Source: an uncultured Bacteroidota bacterium (GTDB lineage Bacteria > Bacteroidota > Bacteroidia > Bacteroidales > F082). Taken from it: a DNA stretch of 64,000 nt. Made by a program: the position numbers and the translations under genes. Where the stretch lies: positions 1 through 64,000 of the forward strand of contig CAITDJ010000004.1 in assembly GCA_903891085.1 (NCBI GenBank), in the 5' to 3' direction. The stretch's first letter is position 1, and the number at the start of each line of letters is the position of its first letter. Positions 1 through 8,486 of this stretch are shown here, piece after piece. The notes under the pieces are model-generated. The model did not search any database and had not been told where the DNA came from. It worked only from the letters and a program-made list of their open reading frames with translations.

Positions 1-155
1 ATCTGAGCCAGATCATCCAATGAGAAATTCTGCGATGATTTTGACCGCATATTAAGCTTGCCAACGCCGAAATAAACAGAGCCTGCGCCGGCCTGAACTG
101 CCGCCATCAGGGCTTCGTAAGAGCCAACCGGCGACATGATTTCAATGTGTTTCAT
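1..155 (-). CDS. Peptidase U32 family protein (5' part only)
   Basis: The reverse strand from ATG at 155 reads MKHIEIMSPVGSYEALMAAV and continues with VYFGVGKLNMR, the typical N-terminus of U32 'collagenase-like' proteins (TrhP/YegQ/RlhA-type). Members of this family mostly act in tRNA or rRNA hydroxylation rather than proteolysis. About 51 codons lie in the window; the rest lies beyond position 1. Family assignment is good; the exact subfamily cannot be decided from this fragment. Confidence 0.82.
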   Translation of the reverse strand, partial: MKHIEIMSPVGSYEALMAAVQAGAGSVYFGVGKLNMRSKSSQNFSLDDLAQ

Positions 156-159
156 GCTG

Positions 160-167
160 CAAAAGTA
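160..167 (-). promoter_or_regulatory. -7 box of the U32 gene, nearly leaderless
   Basis: The reverse strand reads TACTTTTG (Bacteroidota -7 consensus TAnnTTTG) only four bases before the ATG at 155. Transcription would start at or next to the start codon, so the mRNA would be leaderless or nearly so. Confidence 0.5.
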
Positions 168-313
168 CAGAAAAATGTGCTTTCATCAGGGTAATTGCTG
201 AGAATCAGAGCTGTTTAATAAAAGAGTTTGATTGATTTATCAAGAATATTCTATGAAGTTATACATGATTAATTCTTAATTTTATACGCTGTTTAGACTT
301 AATAATTTTCCAC

Positions 314-1759
314 ATGAAAAAACTTATCTTACTTGCTCCGGTGCTGTTCACCGCAAGTTTATTTGCCCAGAATGAAATTCTTTCTACTGCTCCTGAAGCA
401 AAAAAAGTAACTGTTTACACCACAGCCGAAAAATCAGAATCGCGTCTGTCTGTCACCGGTGAATTTGAATTCAAACCCATGGCACAACCTCTCGAAACAC
501 AAATCTGTGTATTTATTGAGCCTTCCATCACTTTCCAGACCTTACTCGGAATTGGTGGAGCTATCACTGACGCCGCGGCAGAGACTTTCGCCAAATTGCC
601 TGCTGAGAAGCAACAGGAATTTTTGACGGCTTATTTTGATGCTGAAAAAGGAATCGGATATTCATTGTTACGCACAACCATTCATAGCTGTGATTTTTCG
701 AGCGGCAGCTACACTTATATTGAAGAAGGCGACAAGGAACTTTCAACATTTACTATTGCACATGATTTGAAATTCAGGGTTCCAATGATTAAAAAAGCAC
801 TGGAAACTGCCGGAAAACCAATCACACTTTATGCCAGTCCATGGAGTCCTCCTGCATTTATGAAAGACAACAAGAACATGTTGCGTGGCGGAAAATTACT
901 TCCCGAATATTACCAGTCATGGGCCAATTATTATACAAAATTCATCAAAGCCTACGAAGAAGAAGGCATTCCTGTCTGGGGTATTTCGATCCAGAATGAA
1001 CCCATGGCAACCCAAAAATGGGAATCCTGTATTTATACGGCTGAAGAGGAAAGAGATTTCCTGAAGAATTTTTTAGGCCCCACAATGCATCGTGAGGGAC
1101 TTGGCGAGAAGAATATCATAGCCTGGGATCACAACCGTGATATGCTGTTACAACGTGCTTCAGTCATGCTGAACGATCCCGAAGCAGCCAAATATGTCTG
1201 GGGAATCGGATTTCACTGGTACGAACCCTGGAGCGGTGGTGCCCCGATGTTTGATAATGTGAAAATAGTCAATCAGGCCTATCCAAATACAAATCTGCTG
1301 TTTACTGAAGGCTGCAAGGAAAGTTTCGATATCAAAAAAGTGGACGACTGGAAACTGGGTGAATTATATGGCCGTGCCATGATCAATGATTTTAACAATG
1401 GAAGCGTTGGTTTTACTGACTGGAATATTTTACTTGACGAAACCGGTGGTCCAAACCATGTTTTCAACCTTTGTTTTGCACCCATCCACGGTGATACCAA
1501 AGCCGGGAAACTGATTTATACGAACGAGTATTATTATATCGGCCATTTTTCAAAATTTATTCGTCCGGGAGCAAAACGTCTGGCTTGTGCGCCAAGCCGA
1601 AGTGCGGTTATTGCTACAGCCTTTGTCAATACCGATGGAAAAACAGCAGTGGTTGTGATGAATCCCGGCGACGAAAAACTAAACTATTTTCTATGGGTTG
1701 ATGGCAATGCGGTTGAACTGAGCAGCCCGGCAAGGTCGATACAGACGCTGGTGTATTGA
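314..1759 (+). CDS. Glycoside hydrolase family 30 (glucosylceramidase/beta-1,6-glucanase-like)
   Basis: A 481-residue secreted enzyme. Residues 1-19 form a signal peptide ending in SLFAQ. GH30 hallmarks in order: GIGGAITDAAAETF near residue 80, SPWSPPAFMKDN near 175, WGISIQNEP with the predicted acid/base Glu229, and LLFTEGC with the predicted nucleophile Glu332. The C-terminus forms the beta-sandwich typical of GH30. The length fits the family. No SusCD pair lies next to it, so it appears monocistronic. The family includes glucosylceramidases, beta-1,6-glucanases and xylanases; I cannot choose the substrate. Confidence 0.9.
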   Translation: MKKLILLAPVLFTASLFAQNEILSTAPEAKKVTVYTTAEKSESRLSVTGEFEFKPMAQPLETQICVFIEPSITFQTLLGIGGAITDAAAETFAKLPAEKQQEFLTAYFDAEKGIGYSLLRTTIHSCDFSSGSYTYIEEGDKELSTFTIAHDLKFRVPMIKKALETAGKPITLYASPWSPPAFMKDNKNMLRGGKLLPEYYQSWANYYTKFIKAYEEEGIPVWGISIQNEPMATQKWESCIYTAEEERDFLKNFLGPTMHREGLGEKNIIAWDHNRDMLLQRASVMLNDPEAAKYVWGIGFHWYEPWSGGAPMFDNVKIVNQAYPNTNLLFTEGCKESFDIKKVDDWKLGELYGRAMINDFNNGSVGFTDWNILLDETGGPNHVFNLCFAPIHGDTKAGKLIYTNEYYYIGHFSKFIRPGAKRLACAPSRSAVIATAFVNTDGKTAVVVMNPGDEKLNYFLWVDGNAVELSSPARSIQTLVY

Positions 1760-1916
1760 TTATTTTCTTAATGAGAAGTGACTTTTGACACATAAAACGA
1801 GTTGGGCTTCAAATAATAATTGCATTTCTTCTATTTTCAACTCATTAAATCCTGAGGTTGTTTTATCGTATACATTGATTTAAATTGTAAATTGATTAAT
1901 CTTTATATCTATTATT

Positions 1917-2915
1917 ATGAATAATTCAGAGATCATAATTTTTACATCCAAAGACGGTAAAACAGAGATTGAGGTTAAGCTTGAGGATCAAACTGTTTGG
2001 TTAAATCAATATCAACTCGAAACGCTATTCGATACCAATAGGACCTCAATAACGCGACATATTTCAAACATCTATAAATCTGACGAATTAGAAGTAAAAT
2101 CAACTTGTGCAAAAATTGCACAAGTTCAAATGGAAGGTGGCAGAGAAATAAAGCGGGAAATTAAGTTTTATAACCTTGATTTAATTATTGCTATTGGATA
2201 TCGTGTTAATTCGAAAAGAGGAACAGAATTTAGAATTTGGGCAAACAAAATATTAAAAGAATACCTGATACAAGGGTACTCAATCAATGAGAAACGATTA
2301 ACGAAGCAAAATGAACTGTTACAAGAGCTAAGAAAATCTGTTCAAATACTTGGTAATGTACTTAATCAAAAAGAACTTACGGGCAATGAAAGTGCCGGAT
2401 TACTGAGAATTATATCAGATTATGCGTATGCACTGGATATTCTGGATCAATATGACTACCAAAGTTTGAAAATTCAGGAAACTTCAGGCAAAGAGACCTA
2501 TCAACTTACCTACGATGAAGCGATAAGACAAATACAATTTGTAAATCAGAAACACGGAAATAGTGAATTGTTCGGCAGAGAGAAAGATGAATCATTCAAA
2601 AGTTCAATTGCCACGATTTATCAAACATTTGATGGCAAGGATTTGTATCCGAGTATTGAAGAAAAAGCAGCCAACCTACTCTATTTTATAACCAAAAACC
2701 ACTCATTTACAGATGGCAATAAGCGCATTGCTGCTCTCTTATTTCTTTATTTTATGGAAAGGAATGGAATACTTTACGACGAATTAGCGAAAAAGCGGAT
2801 TGCCGATAATGCCCTGGTCGCTCTCACATTAATGATTGCAATTAGTAATCCGTTAGAAAAAGAAACCATTGTAAAAATCATTGTCAACCTTATTAATAAA
2901 AAAAATATCGGCTAA
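1917..2915 (+). CDS. RhuM/Fic-DOC family protein
   Basis: A 332-residue, two-domain cytoplasmic protein. Residues 1-130 match the virulence RhuM family (WLNQYQLETLFDTNRTSITR, FYNLDLIIAIGYRVNSKRGTEFR, a KilA-like DNA-binding or phage-type fold). The C-terminal half is a Fic/DOC domain with HSFTDGNKR starting at His262, matching the HxFx[D/E]GNxR catalytic motif, so AMPylation/phosphorylation activity is plausible. No separate antitoxin with the inhibitory motif is visible beside it; the RhuM domain or another gene may restrain it. It sits in an AT-rich islet with two orphan genes, which suggests horizontal transfer. Confidence 0.82.
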   Translation: MNNSEIIIFTSKDGKTEIEVKLEDQTVWLNQYQLETLFDTNRTSITRHISNIYKSDELEVKSTCAKIAQVQMEGGREIKREIKFYNLDLIIAIGYRVNSKRGTEFRIWANKILKEYLIQGYSINEKRLTKQNELLQELRKSVQILGNVLNQKELTGNESAGLLRIISDYAYALDILDQYDYQSLKIQETSGKETYQLTYDEAIRQIQFVNQKHGNSELFGREKDESFKSSIATIYQTFDGKDLYPSIEEKAANLLYFITKNHSFTDGNKRIAALLFLYFMERNGILYDELAKKRIADNALVALTLMIAISNPLEKETIVKIIVNLINKKNIG

Positions 2916-3175
2916 CATTCCGTGATTCGATACCTTCTGTATTATATCCGACATTTACGATAACAAAAATTAATATGAATAATTTCCTGACTTTCAATAA
3001 AATTGTAATTTTATCAGCAATTCGTTGTGCAACCTAAACCTTAAGCAATGACATATTCTGGATTTCATGCCTCCCGCTTGCAATTGATTGTTTTATTCAG
3101 TTCTTTTATTTCGCAAAAGCGTTGCGATAGCGAAAGGACTTTAGCCATAAATGAATAATATTTAAACAAAACGAT

Positions 3176-4306
3176 ATGTTTAATTTCTTTAAAAGAATCA
3201 ATACAATACACGAGCCAATTGAAAAGCAAATTGCTGATGTAAAAAATTACAATTCACAAATTGCTAATGAAATTTTGGCAGGTTTAGATTGCGACGCCTT
3301 ACCAAACTCAAATGGAAATTTTGGGTCTCTTACAAATCCCATTCCCGTTAATGGTTTAATGGGTGAAATTAAGTACTTAGGTAAATTACGTGGGAAAACT
3401 GGGTATCCGATATTTTTCCATAGGATTGGCAGTACAAATTCCCCAGTTACGAAAAACACAATCGATATTTTTGAACTTGTTTGTCATGACTCTACGCAAT
3501 GGAATAAACTATACTTAGATCCATACCACCCTCGGAGATCAAATTTAGCACCTGATGGATATGTTTTAATCCCTTATGACAAAAGCACTAAAATGGACAT
3601 CCCCTTTGCATATGGAGTAAATTCGCTTTTAGTGAATTTTCCGTATGATTTACCACAGGCTTTGGATACTTTTTATGGTAGTACATCTGGAGTGTTCTCT
3701 AAAAACGCAAAAAAACATCTAGACAAATATTCATTCAGACGTAGTATTGAATCTAGTGTTTCCGTTCAACCTAAAAAAATATTAAGTCTTAATGATATCG
3801 AGAATTACAATTTAATTAGGGGAATTTTAATCCAAACAATAACTTTGGAAAAAGACATTTTGACAAATCAAAAAGATAAATTAATGGGGTATTCTAATGC
3901 GAAAATATTTGATTTCAGGACTAAAGATCTTTTTATTATTGAACGGTTTTTGTTTTTTAGAGCATTTCTTGAATGGTCACAATTCAGTCATTTAAGTACT
4001 GACGATATGTTTAGGTATTTTTCTGTAATGGCTGGATCATTATATCAAATTTCTAAAGAACAAACGTTATATTTTATGGAAAATAGGCAGAAACTTTATT
4101 TGAGTGAAATAGATATGTTTTTTAAGTTTAAACATCCACATCCCGGAAAAATAATGTGGTGTTTAAATAATCCAACTTGTGAAGATATTGATCAAGAAAT
4201 GACCTCGCGTTTTGAAGAAAATATTTTTGCGGGAATGTATATAATTAATATGATCATTAATCATTATAAAACATCGCTTGTTAAAATTTCAAATACTATG
4301 AATTAA
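3176..4306 (+). CDS. Hypothetical protein, 376 aa
   Basis: I do not recognise this protein. It begins MFNFFKRINTIHEP, has no signal peptide or clear membrane segments and looks soluble. The N-terminal half is rich in Gly/Pro/Asn turns (around residues 45-110: IPVNGLMGEIKYLGKLRGKTG). The C-terminal half is mostly helical and aromatic-rich (FLFFRAFLEWSQF). Base use is clearly more AT-rich than the flanking metabolic genes, like the next ORF, which fits a transferred islet with the RhuM-Fic gene. An uninterrupted 1.1-kb frame supports a real gene. Confidence 0.6.
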   Translation: MFNFFKRINTIHEPIEKQIADVKNYNSQIANEILAGLDCDALPNSNGNFGSLTNPIPVNGLMGEIKYLGKLRGKTGYPIFFHRIGSTNSPVTKNTIDIFELVCHDSTQWNKLYLDPYHPRRSNLAPDGYVLIPYDKSTKMDIPFAYGVNSLLVNFPYDLPQALDTFYGSTSGVFSKNAKKHLDKYSFRRSIESSVSVQPKKILSLNDIENYNLIRGILIQTITLEKDILTNQKDKLMGYSNAKIFDFRTKDLFIIERFLFFRAFLEWSQFSHLSTDDMFRYFSVMAGSLYQISKEQTLYFMENRQKLYLSEIDMFFKFKHPHPGKIMWCLNNPTCEDIDQEMTSRFEENIFAGMYIINMIINHYKTSLVKISNTMN

Positions 4307-4413
4307 ACCAAAATTCACAATTAATAAAAGTTAAGTAATTGTACCTGATATAAATACAATTTGTGAAATTCAAATATAACATTGATATTTTTTAAGGTTT
4401 TAAAGTATATGAC

Positions 4414-4809
4414 ATGAAGAATGAGGCTCAAATAAGATCTAATCAAGCAAAGAGTTTTTGGTTTGAATATCAAAATTCTTCACTTATATTTTCTATATAT
4501 CCTGAAGTTAGAGAAATAGAAATAAAATTGAAATTCAATTATGATGAAAGCCAAAGAGTTGAATCTATCAAAAAACTAACCTCAACTGATCATGCTTTTT
4601 TTATGATAGAATGTATTAATAGAAATTGTATCCATGGTGGTTTCGACCTATCAACAGATATCGTCAATTTGATAAATAGAAAAGGGAATCAATTTGCAAA
4701 TCATAAAATTTGCAATGGATATCAGGATTATAAGAGGTTTATTGCAAAAAACTATCACTGTCTTTGTAAGTTAGACTTAACAATTGAAATTATTTATAAC
4801 GAAAATTAA
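4414..4809 (+). CDS. Hypothetical protein, 131 aa
   Basis: An unrecognised small soluble protein starting MKNEAQIRSNQAKSFWFEYQ. It holds several Cys residues (around CINRNC, KICNG and HCLC), which might bind metal or form disulfides, but no known motif. It is AT-rich like the preceding orphan and ends 13 bp before the REP hairpin of the RAYT unit. It may be an islet cargo gene; function unknown. Confidence 0.5.
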   Translation: MKNEAQIRSNQAKSFWFEYQNSSLIFSIYPEVREIEIKLKFNYDESQRVESIKKLTSTDHAFFMIECINRNCIHGGFDLSTDIVNLINRKGNQFANHKICNGYQDYKRFIAKNYHCLCKLDLTIEIIYNEN

Positions 4810-4822
4810 TAATCCCCCGCTA

Positions 4823-4862
4823 CCACGCGAACAGTTTCACCGCAGGTAATCCTTTCGCGTGG
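4823..4862 (+). repeat. Left REP hairpin
   Basis: A 40-nt palindromic element beginning CCACGCGAA and ending TTCGCGTGG, with a Y-like interior. It lies 15 bp before the RAYT -7 box, so the hairpin may cover the -33 region. Confidence 0.75.
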
Positions 4863-4877
4863 TGGAGTGATATTTAA

Positions 4878-4885
4878 TAAATTTG
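4878..4885 (+). promoter_or_regulatory. -7 box of the RAYT gene
   Basis: TAAATTTG matches TAnnTTTG and sits four bases before the ATG at 4890. This implies a leaderless or very short-leader transcript starting just after the REP hairpin. Confidence 0.45.
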
Positions 4886-4889
4886 CAGG

Positions 4890-5447
4890 ATGAGCCGTAA
4901 TTATAAATTCCATAATTCAGAATCAGCATACTTTGTAAGTTTTGCCGTAGTGGAATGGATTGATGTTTTTACGAGAAATGAGTACAAGGACATTGTTTTG
5001 AAGAGCCTTAGCTTTGGCCAGCAAAACAAAGGAATGGAAATATTTGCCTGGTGCATAATGACAAACCACGTCCATTTGGTTTTCAGGAGTGTTGGTGAGC
5101 ATAAGCCTGAGGACTTATTGGGCGATTTAAAAAGGTTTACAAGCAGGGAAATCATAAAAGCAATCATTGATAATCCAAAGGAAAGCAGAAAGGATTGGTT
5201 GCTTGAACAATTTAAAAAAGCTGCTGACCAAACCTCAAATGTAAATAAGTTTCAATTTTGGAGGCATGACAACAAACCAATAGAATTGTGGAGCAACAAA
5301 GTAATTGCCGAGAAAATCAATTATATCCACAATAATCCAGTAGCAGAAGGCTTGATCTATCGGCCTGAAGATTATGATTATAGCAGTGCCAGAGACTACA
5401 GCGGTGAAAAGGGATTGCTTAATGATGTAATTGTTGTGGATTTATAG
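4890..5447 (+). CDS. REP-associated tyrosine transposase (Y1_Tnp/RAYT)
   Basis: A 185-residue IS200/IS605-like Y1 transposase domain. The HUH-type motif is TNHVHLVF (His60 and His62) and the likely catalytic Tyr is Tyr145 in KINYIHNNPV. RAYTs are HUH nucleases that bind and cut single-stranded REP hairpins. The stop codon (5445-5447) is directly followed by the right REP, and the left REP sits immediately upstream. The intact frame and motifs suggest an active enzyme. Confidence 0.9.
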   Translation: MSRNYKFHNSESAYFVSFAVVEWIDVFTRNEYKDIVLKSLSFGQQNKGMEIFAWCIMTNHVHLVFRSVGEHKPEDLLGDLKRFTSREIIKAIIDNPKESRKDWLLEQFKKAADQTSNVNKFQFWRHDNKPIELWSNKVIAEKINYIHNNPVAEGLIYRPEDYDYSSARDYSGEKGLLNDVIVVDL

Positions 5448-5449
5448 AG

Positions 5450-5489
5450 CCACGCGAAAGGATTACCTGCGGTGAAACTGTTCGCGCGG
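5450..5489 (-). repeat. Right REP hairpin (inverted copy)
   Basis: This 40-mer is the reverse complement of 4823-4862 with a single difference (the last arm reads CGCGCGG instead of CGCGTGG). It starts 3 nt after the transposase stop codon. Confidence 0.75.
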
Positions 5490-5510
5490 CAGCTAATGGG
5501 ATTTATAGAG

Positions 5511-5532
5511 CCACGCGAAAGGATTCGCGCGG
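5511..5532 (-). repeat. Third, shortened REP copy
   Basis: The sequence GGATTTATAGAGCCACGCG, which includes the transposase stop and the REP start, is repeated 61 bp downstream. The REP there keeps both outer arms but has lost about 18 bp of its centre (22 nt instead of 40). It looks like a duplication followed by a hairpin-centre deletion. Confidence 0.65.
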
Positions 5533-5604
5533 CAGCTAGGGGCACTTCGAGCTTCCATCTTCGTGCTTCCGACTTCGGTATTCCCACTTCCCACATCCCA
5601 CTCC

Positions 5605-6360
5605 TCAAAACCCCAACTCCAGTTTCAACTCCTTTATCCTGCTTTTACTCACATTCACCTGGTTACCATTTTTCAAAATAAGCATATAACTTTCTTTTCC
5701 GTATTGTTCCATGCGCTGTATCTGGTTGATATTCACGATGTGTGAACGATGAATGCGGATAAAACGGTCTTCGGGCAGGTTCCGTTCGAGATAGGAAAGC
5801 GTTTCTTTTTTCATGAAACGCCCTTCGGTGCAGTAAATCATCACATAATCGTCCTGTGCTTCGAGGTGTTCGATGCTGTCGATGGGGATAATATGGATTT
5901 TCGAGCCCGATTTTACGACAATTCTGTCGATTGACTGGGTTTTGTCGTGCACCGTCTCCACCAGTTTACGCACTTCGGGCACACCACTTATTTTCGATTT
6001 AAACCGTTCGACCACCTTGTCCACTGCCTGACGCAAGCGCTGTTTGGCAAATGGTTTCATCAGGTAATCCACTGCATTCAGTTCAAAAGCCTGCAAGGCA
6101 AACTGGTCGTAGGCAGTCGTGAAAACCACTTCTGGCAAGGTGTCGAGCAGCTCAAGCATCTCGAAACCGGTCAGTTTTGGCATCTGAATATCAAGGAATA
6201 TCAGGTCGGGATGGTTTTCGTTGATGGCTTTCAGGCCACTGAACCCATCTGCGCATTCACCAATGATATCAATTTCATCGAAACTCTCGAGGAAGGTCCG
6301 CAATAGGTTACGGGCAGGTTCTTCGTCTTCGATCAGCAGGGTTCGGATTTTTGTGTTCAT
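5605..6360 (-). CDS. LytTR-family response regulator
   Basis: A 251-residue protein with an N-terminal receiver domain (acidic EDEEP near residue 11, phospho-acceptor Asp57 in LIFLDIQMP, Lys102 in MKPF) and a C-terminal LytTR DNA-binding domain (IEHLEAQDDYVMIY, RIHRSHIVNINQI). It starts 4 bp after the stop of the kinase gene in the same direction, so the two form a cognate LytS/LytR-type pair. Targets are unknown; the upstream LiaF-like gene suggests envelope stress. Confidence 0.93.
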   Translation of the reverse strand: MNTKIRTLLIEDEEPARNLLRTFLESFDEIDIIGECADGFSGLKAINENHPDLIFLDIQMPKLTGFEMLELLDTLPEVVFTTAYDQFALQAFELNAVDYLMKPFAKQRLRQAVDKVVERFKSKISGVPEVRKLVETVHDKTQSIDRIVVKSGSKIHIIPIDSIEHLEAQDDYVMIYCTEGRFMKKETLSYLERNLPEDRFIRIHRSHIVNINQIQRMEQYGKESYMLILKNGNQVNVSKSRIKELKLELGF

Positions 6361-6364
6361 TTTC

Positions 6365-7414
6365 TTATATTTTCGGAATGCGTAAAATTACTTCAAATTC
6401 AATTTTCCCAAAGTTTATTTCGAGCAGATCGGTGCGTTTGTAGAGGATTTCGAGCCGGTTTTTAATGTTTTTCAAACCGATTCCTTCGCCTTTCGGACGA
6501 ACGGCCTCCGGATCAAAATCGTTGGTGATATGAAGTTCCAGAAAGTCATTGTTTGCCATACAGTTGAGTTCGACGAGCACTTCTTCGGTGCTGTTGTAAA
6601 CACCATGTTTGATGGCGTTTTCGAACAATGGTTGCAGAATCATATTTGGAAGTTTCACATCTAGGCAGCTTTCAGGCACATGCGACTGGTAGCGCAACCG
6701 GCGGCCAAACCGCACTTTTTCGATGTCGAGATAACGTTCGGTGTTTTCGAGTTCCCTTCGAAGGGTAGTCGTTTCATTTTTGTCGTGACTCAGCGAATAA
6801 CGTAAAAAATCGGAGAGTTTGATCACCATTTCCTGGGCTTTTTCGGGGCTTGTCATGGTAAGCGAACTGATCGAATTAAGGCTGTTGAACAAAAAGTGAG
6901 GGTTTATCTGCGATTTCAATGCATTTAATTCAGCCTCCTTGACAAGGTTATTCAAATCGGCTTCGTTCTTTAGTTTTTGCTGAAGGTCCTCGTAATACAG
7001 TATCATATAATAAAGTAGCACAAAAATCAGGTAGAAGAACGATCCGATGATAACGCGCCAGGGCAATGAATCGGTTAAAAATTCAAGGTATGCAGCATTA
7101 TTGGCTTCCAGACTCGACACGATGAAATATCCCAGACTTAGCCACAATGCGATGGTGATGATGGAGGCAATTAAATGGTTGGTGACAATGTCGAACAAAC
7201 TTTGTTTGTCTTTGAGATTATAGCGCAAAACGTACCAGAGATTAAATCCGATAAGTGCAAACAAGGCATTGAAAACAACAGCATCTGTAAGGCTCGCAAA
7301 CAGATCAATATCCTGATAATAATTTAAAATGGCCGTTTGGATGAGCATAAGCGCAGCCCAAACGACCATATAAATCATCATATAATTACGGTTTTTTGAG
7401 AAGGGATTGGGCAT
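6365..7414 (-). CDS. LytS/YehU-like sensor histidine kinase
   Basis: A 349-residue membrane kinase. Residues 12-140 contain four hydrophobic segments, followed by a short coiled region and the His_kinase domain (PF06580-type) with QINPHFLFNSLNS, phospho-acceptor His173. The ATPase part includes NMILQPLFENAIKHG and GEGIGLKNIKNRL. It lacks a periplasmic sensor domain, so sensing is probably within the membrane or through the LiaF-like partner upstream. Confidence 0.93.
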   Translation of the reverse strand: MPNPFSKNRNYMMIYMVVWAALMLIQTAILNYYQDIDLFASLTDAVVFNALFALIGFNLWYVLRYNLKDKQSLFDIVTNHLIASIITIALWLSLGYFIVSSLEANNAAYLEFLTDSLPWRVIIGSFFYLIFVLLYYMILYYEDLQQKLKNEADLNNLVKEAELNALKSQINPHFLFNSLNSISSLTMTSPEKAQEMVIKLSDFLRYSLSHDKNETTTLRRELENTERYLDIEKVRFGRRLRYQSHVPESCLDVKLPNMILQPLFENAIKHGVYNSTEEVLVELNCMANNDFLELHITNDFDPEAVRPKGEGIGLKNIKNRLEILYKRTDLLEINFGKIEFEVILRIPKI

Positions 7415-7452
7415 GATTCAGCGTTGTTTCGTTGTTAATTTAGCCTTAAAGC

Positions 7453-8196
7453 TTAATAACTTTTTACTTCAATACCGCCAAACAATACCACTCCTTTGAT
7501 AATCAATAATTTCTCATTGTTTCTTACTGTCGGGAAAACCCTTTTATCGGTCGATCCGCCAAAAATGGAAACCACTTCCGATTTCACCTGCCAGTCTTCG
7601 GGCACAATCAATTTTGATCCACCAAACAGGATGAATAGGTCGATGGAACAGATTTCGGCAGGTTTGGCATTTTTTAGGTCGATATCCGAGCCGCCGAAAA
7701 TGGCCGTGATCCGTCCGCCCCTAAAGTTATCGCTTGCTACCCTTACATTACCGCCGCCAAATACTGCGAGTTCATCAATATAATCTGCGTTTCGGTTCGA
7801 TGGGGCATCTTTCGGAATAGAATCGCTGGATTCAGCAGCATGAATATTGCCCGGAAACTGAAATTTCTTTTCGTTTTGACGGGTGATGATTAAAATACCA
7901 ATGCCAATAAGCACTGCCGGCCAGAAAATAGCCCCCAAACTGATGCTGTGATCCATCAGATCAGGAAGCCAGAACAAGAGTCCGAGACCAATTAATATAT
8001 AACCGGTTACACGGTTTTCGCGGTTGGTGAGTGTGATTACACCAATGCCAATCAATAATGTTTTCCATGAAAAAATGTAATAAGACATATCGAATGGTAA
8101 TAATTCGGCCCTGTCGAGCAGAAGCAACGCACCGGCTGCGATGAGCAGCAAGCCTGCTACCAGACGTCTGTCGATTGATGTGTTTTTAGTTTCCAT
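7453..8196 (-). CDS. LiaF-like membrane protein
   Basis: A 247-residue protein with four N-terminal membrane segments (DUF5668-like, LLLIAAGALLLLDR) followed by a soluble beta-repeat domain with FGGGNVR, IFGGSDIDLKNA and LFGGSKLIVPEDW, the pattern of LiaF/'cell wall-active antibiotics response' proteins. In Firmicutes LiaF inhibits the LiaS kinase. Its place as first gene of a three-gene operon with the kinase and regulator suggests it modulates that kinase here; that role is inferred. Confidence 0.85.
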   Translation of the reverse strand: METKNTSIDRRLVAGLLLIAAGALLLLDRAELLPFDMSYYIFSWKTLLIGIGVITLTNRENRVTGYILIGLGLLFWLPDLMDHSISLGAIFWPAVLIGIGILIITRQNEKKFQFPGNIHAAESSDSIPKDAPSNRNADYIDELAVFGGGNVRVASDNFRGGRITAIFGGSDIDLKNAKPAEICSIDLFILFGGSKLIVPEDWQVKSEVVSIFGGSTDKRVFPTVRNNEKLLIIKGVVLFGGIEVKSY

Positions 8197-8356
8197 TTTA
8201 CTAACGTTTTAATATTTTGTACTGTCATTCGATTCAACCATAGAATCTTTGGCAAATGTATATACACAAGGCTTTACCGTAAACAGAAAATAGGTAAGCA
8301 GGCGAATAATGTCGGTGAATGGAGGTGGTTGATAGGTTGACAGGTTGAAGAGTGAT

Positions 8357-8410
8357 GGGTTTATAGGTTGATGGGTTGGTAGGTTGTAGGGTTTATAGGT
8401 TGATGGGTTG
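8357..8410. repeat. Short direct repeats in a GT-rich spacer
   Basis: A 22-bp sequence starting GGGTTTATAGG occurs exactly at 8357-8378 and 8389-8410, inside a wider run of degenerate AGGTTGATGGG words (about 8325-8412). It is intergenic with no ORF and is probably slippage-generated filler. Confidence 0.6.
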
Positions 8411-8486
8411 ATGTTTCGAATGATTGAAACTTCTGCTTAACAAATAAACTTGTTTACTTTTGTCGGAAATAACATCCTTGCTGACT

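Larger units (their letters stand above)
4823..5532 (+). mobile_element. RAYT/REP unit: REP-associated tyrosine transposase with inverted REP hairpins
   Basis: The unit consists of a left REP hairpin, a promoter, a RAYT gene, a right REP hairpin in the opposite orientation, and a third shortened REP. The left (4823-4862) and right (5450-5489) 40-mers are reverse complements with one mismatch. This is the classic REPtron layout, in which the RAYT processes REP sequences. It is not a full IS200 element, as no separate transposition ends are seen. Confidence 0.8.

Noticed and set aside
8325-8412. CRISPR-like repeat
   Set aside because: Only two copies of a 22-bp word with a 10-bp spacer inside low-complexity sequence, and no cas genes nearby.
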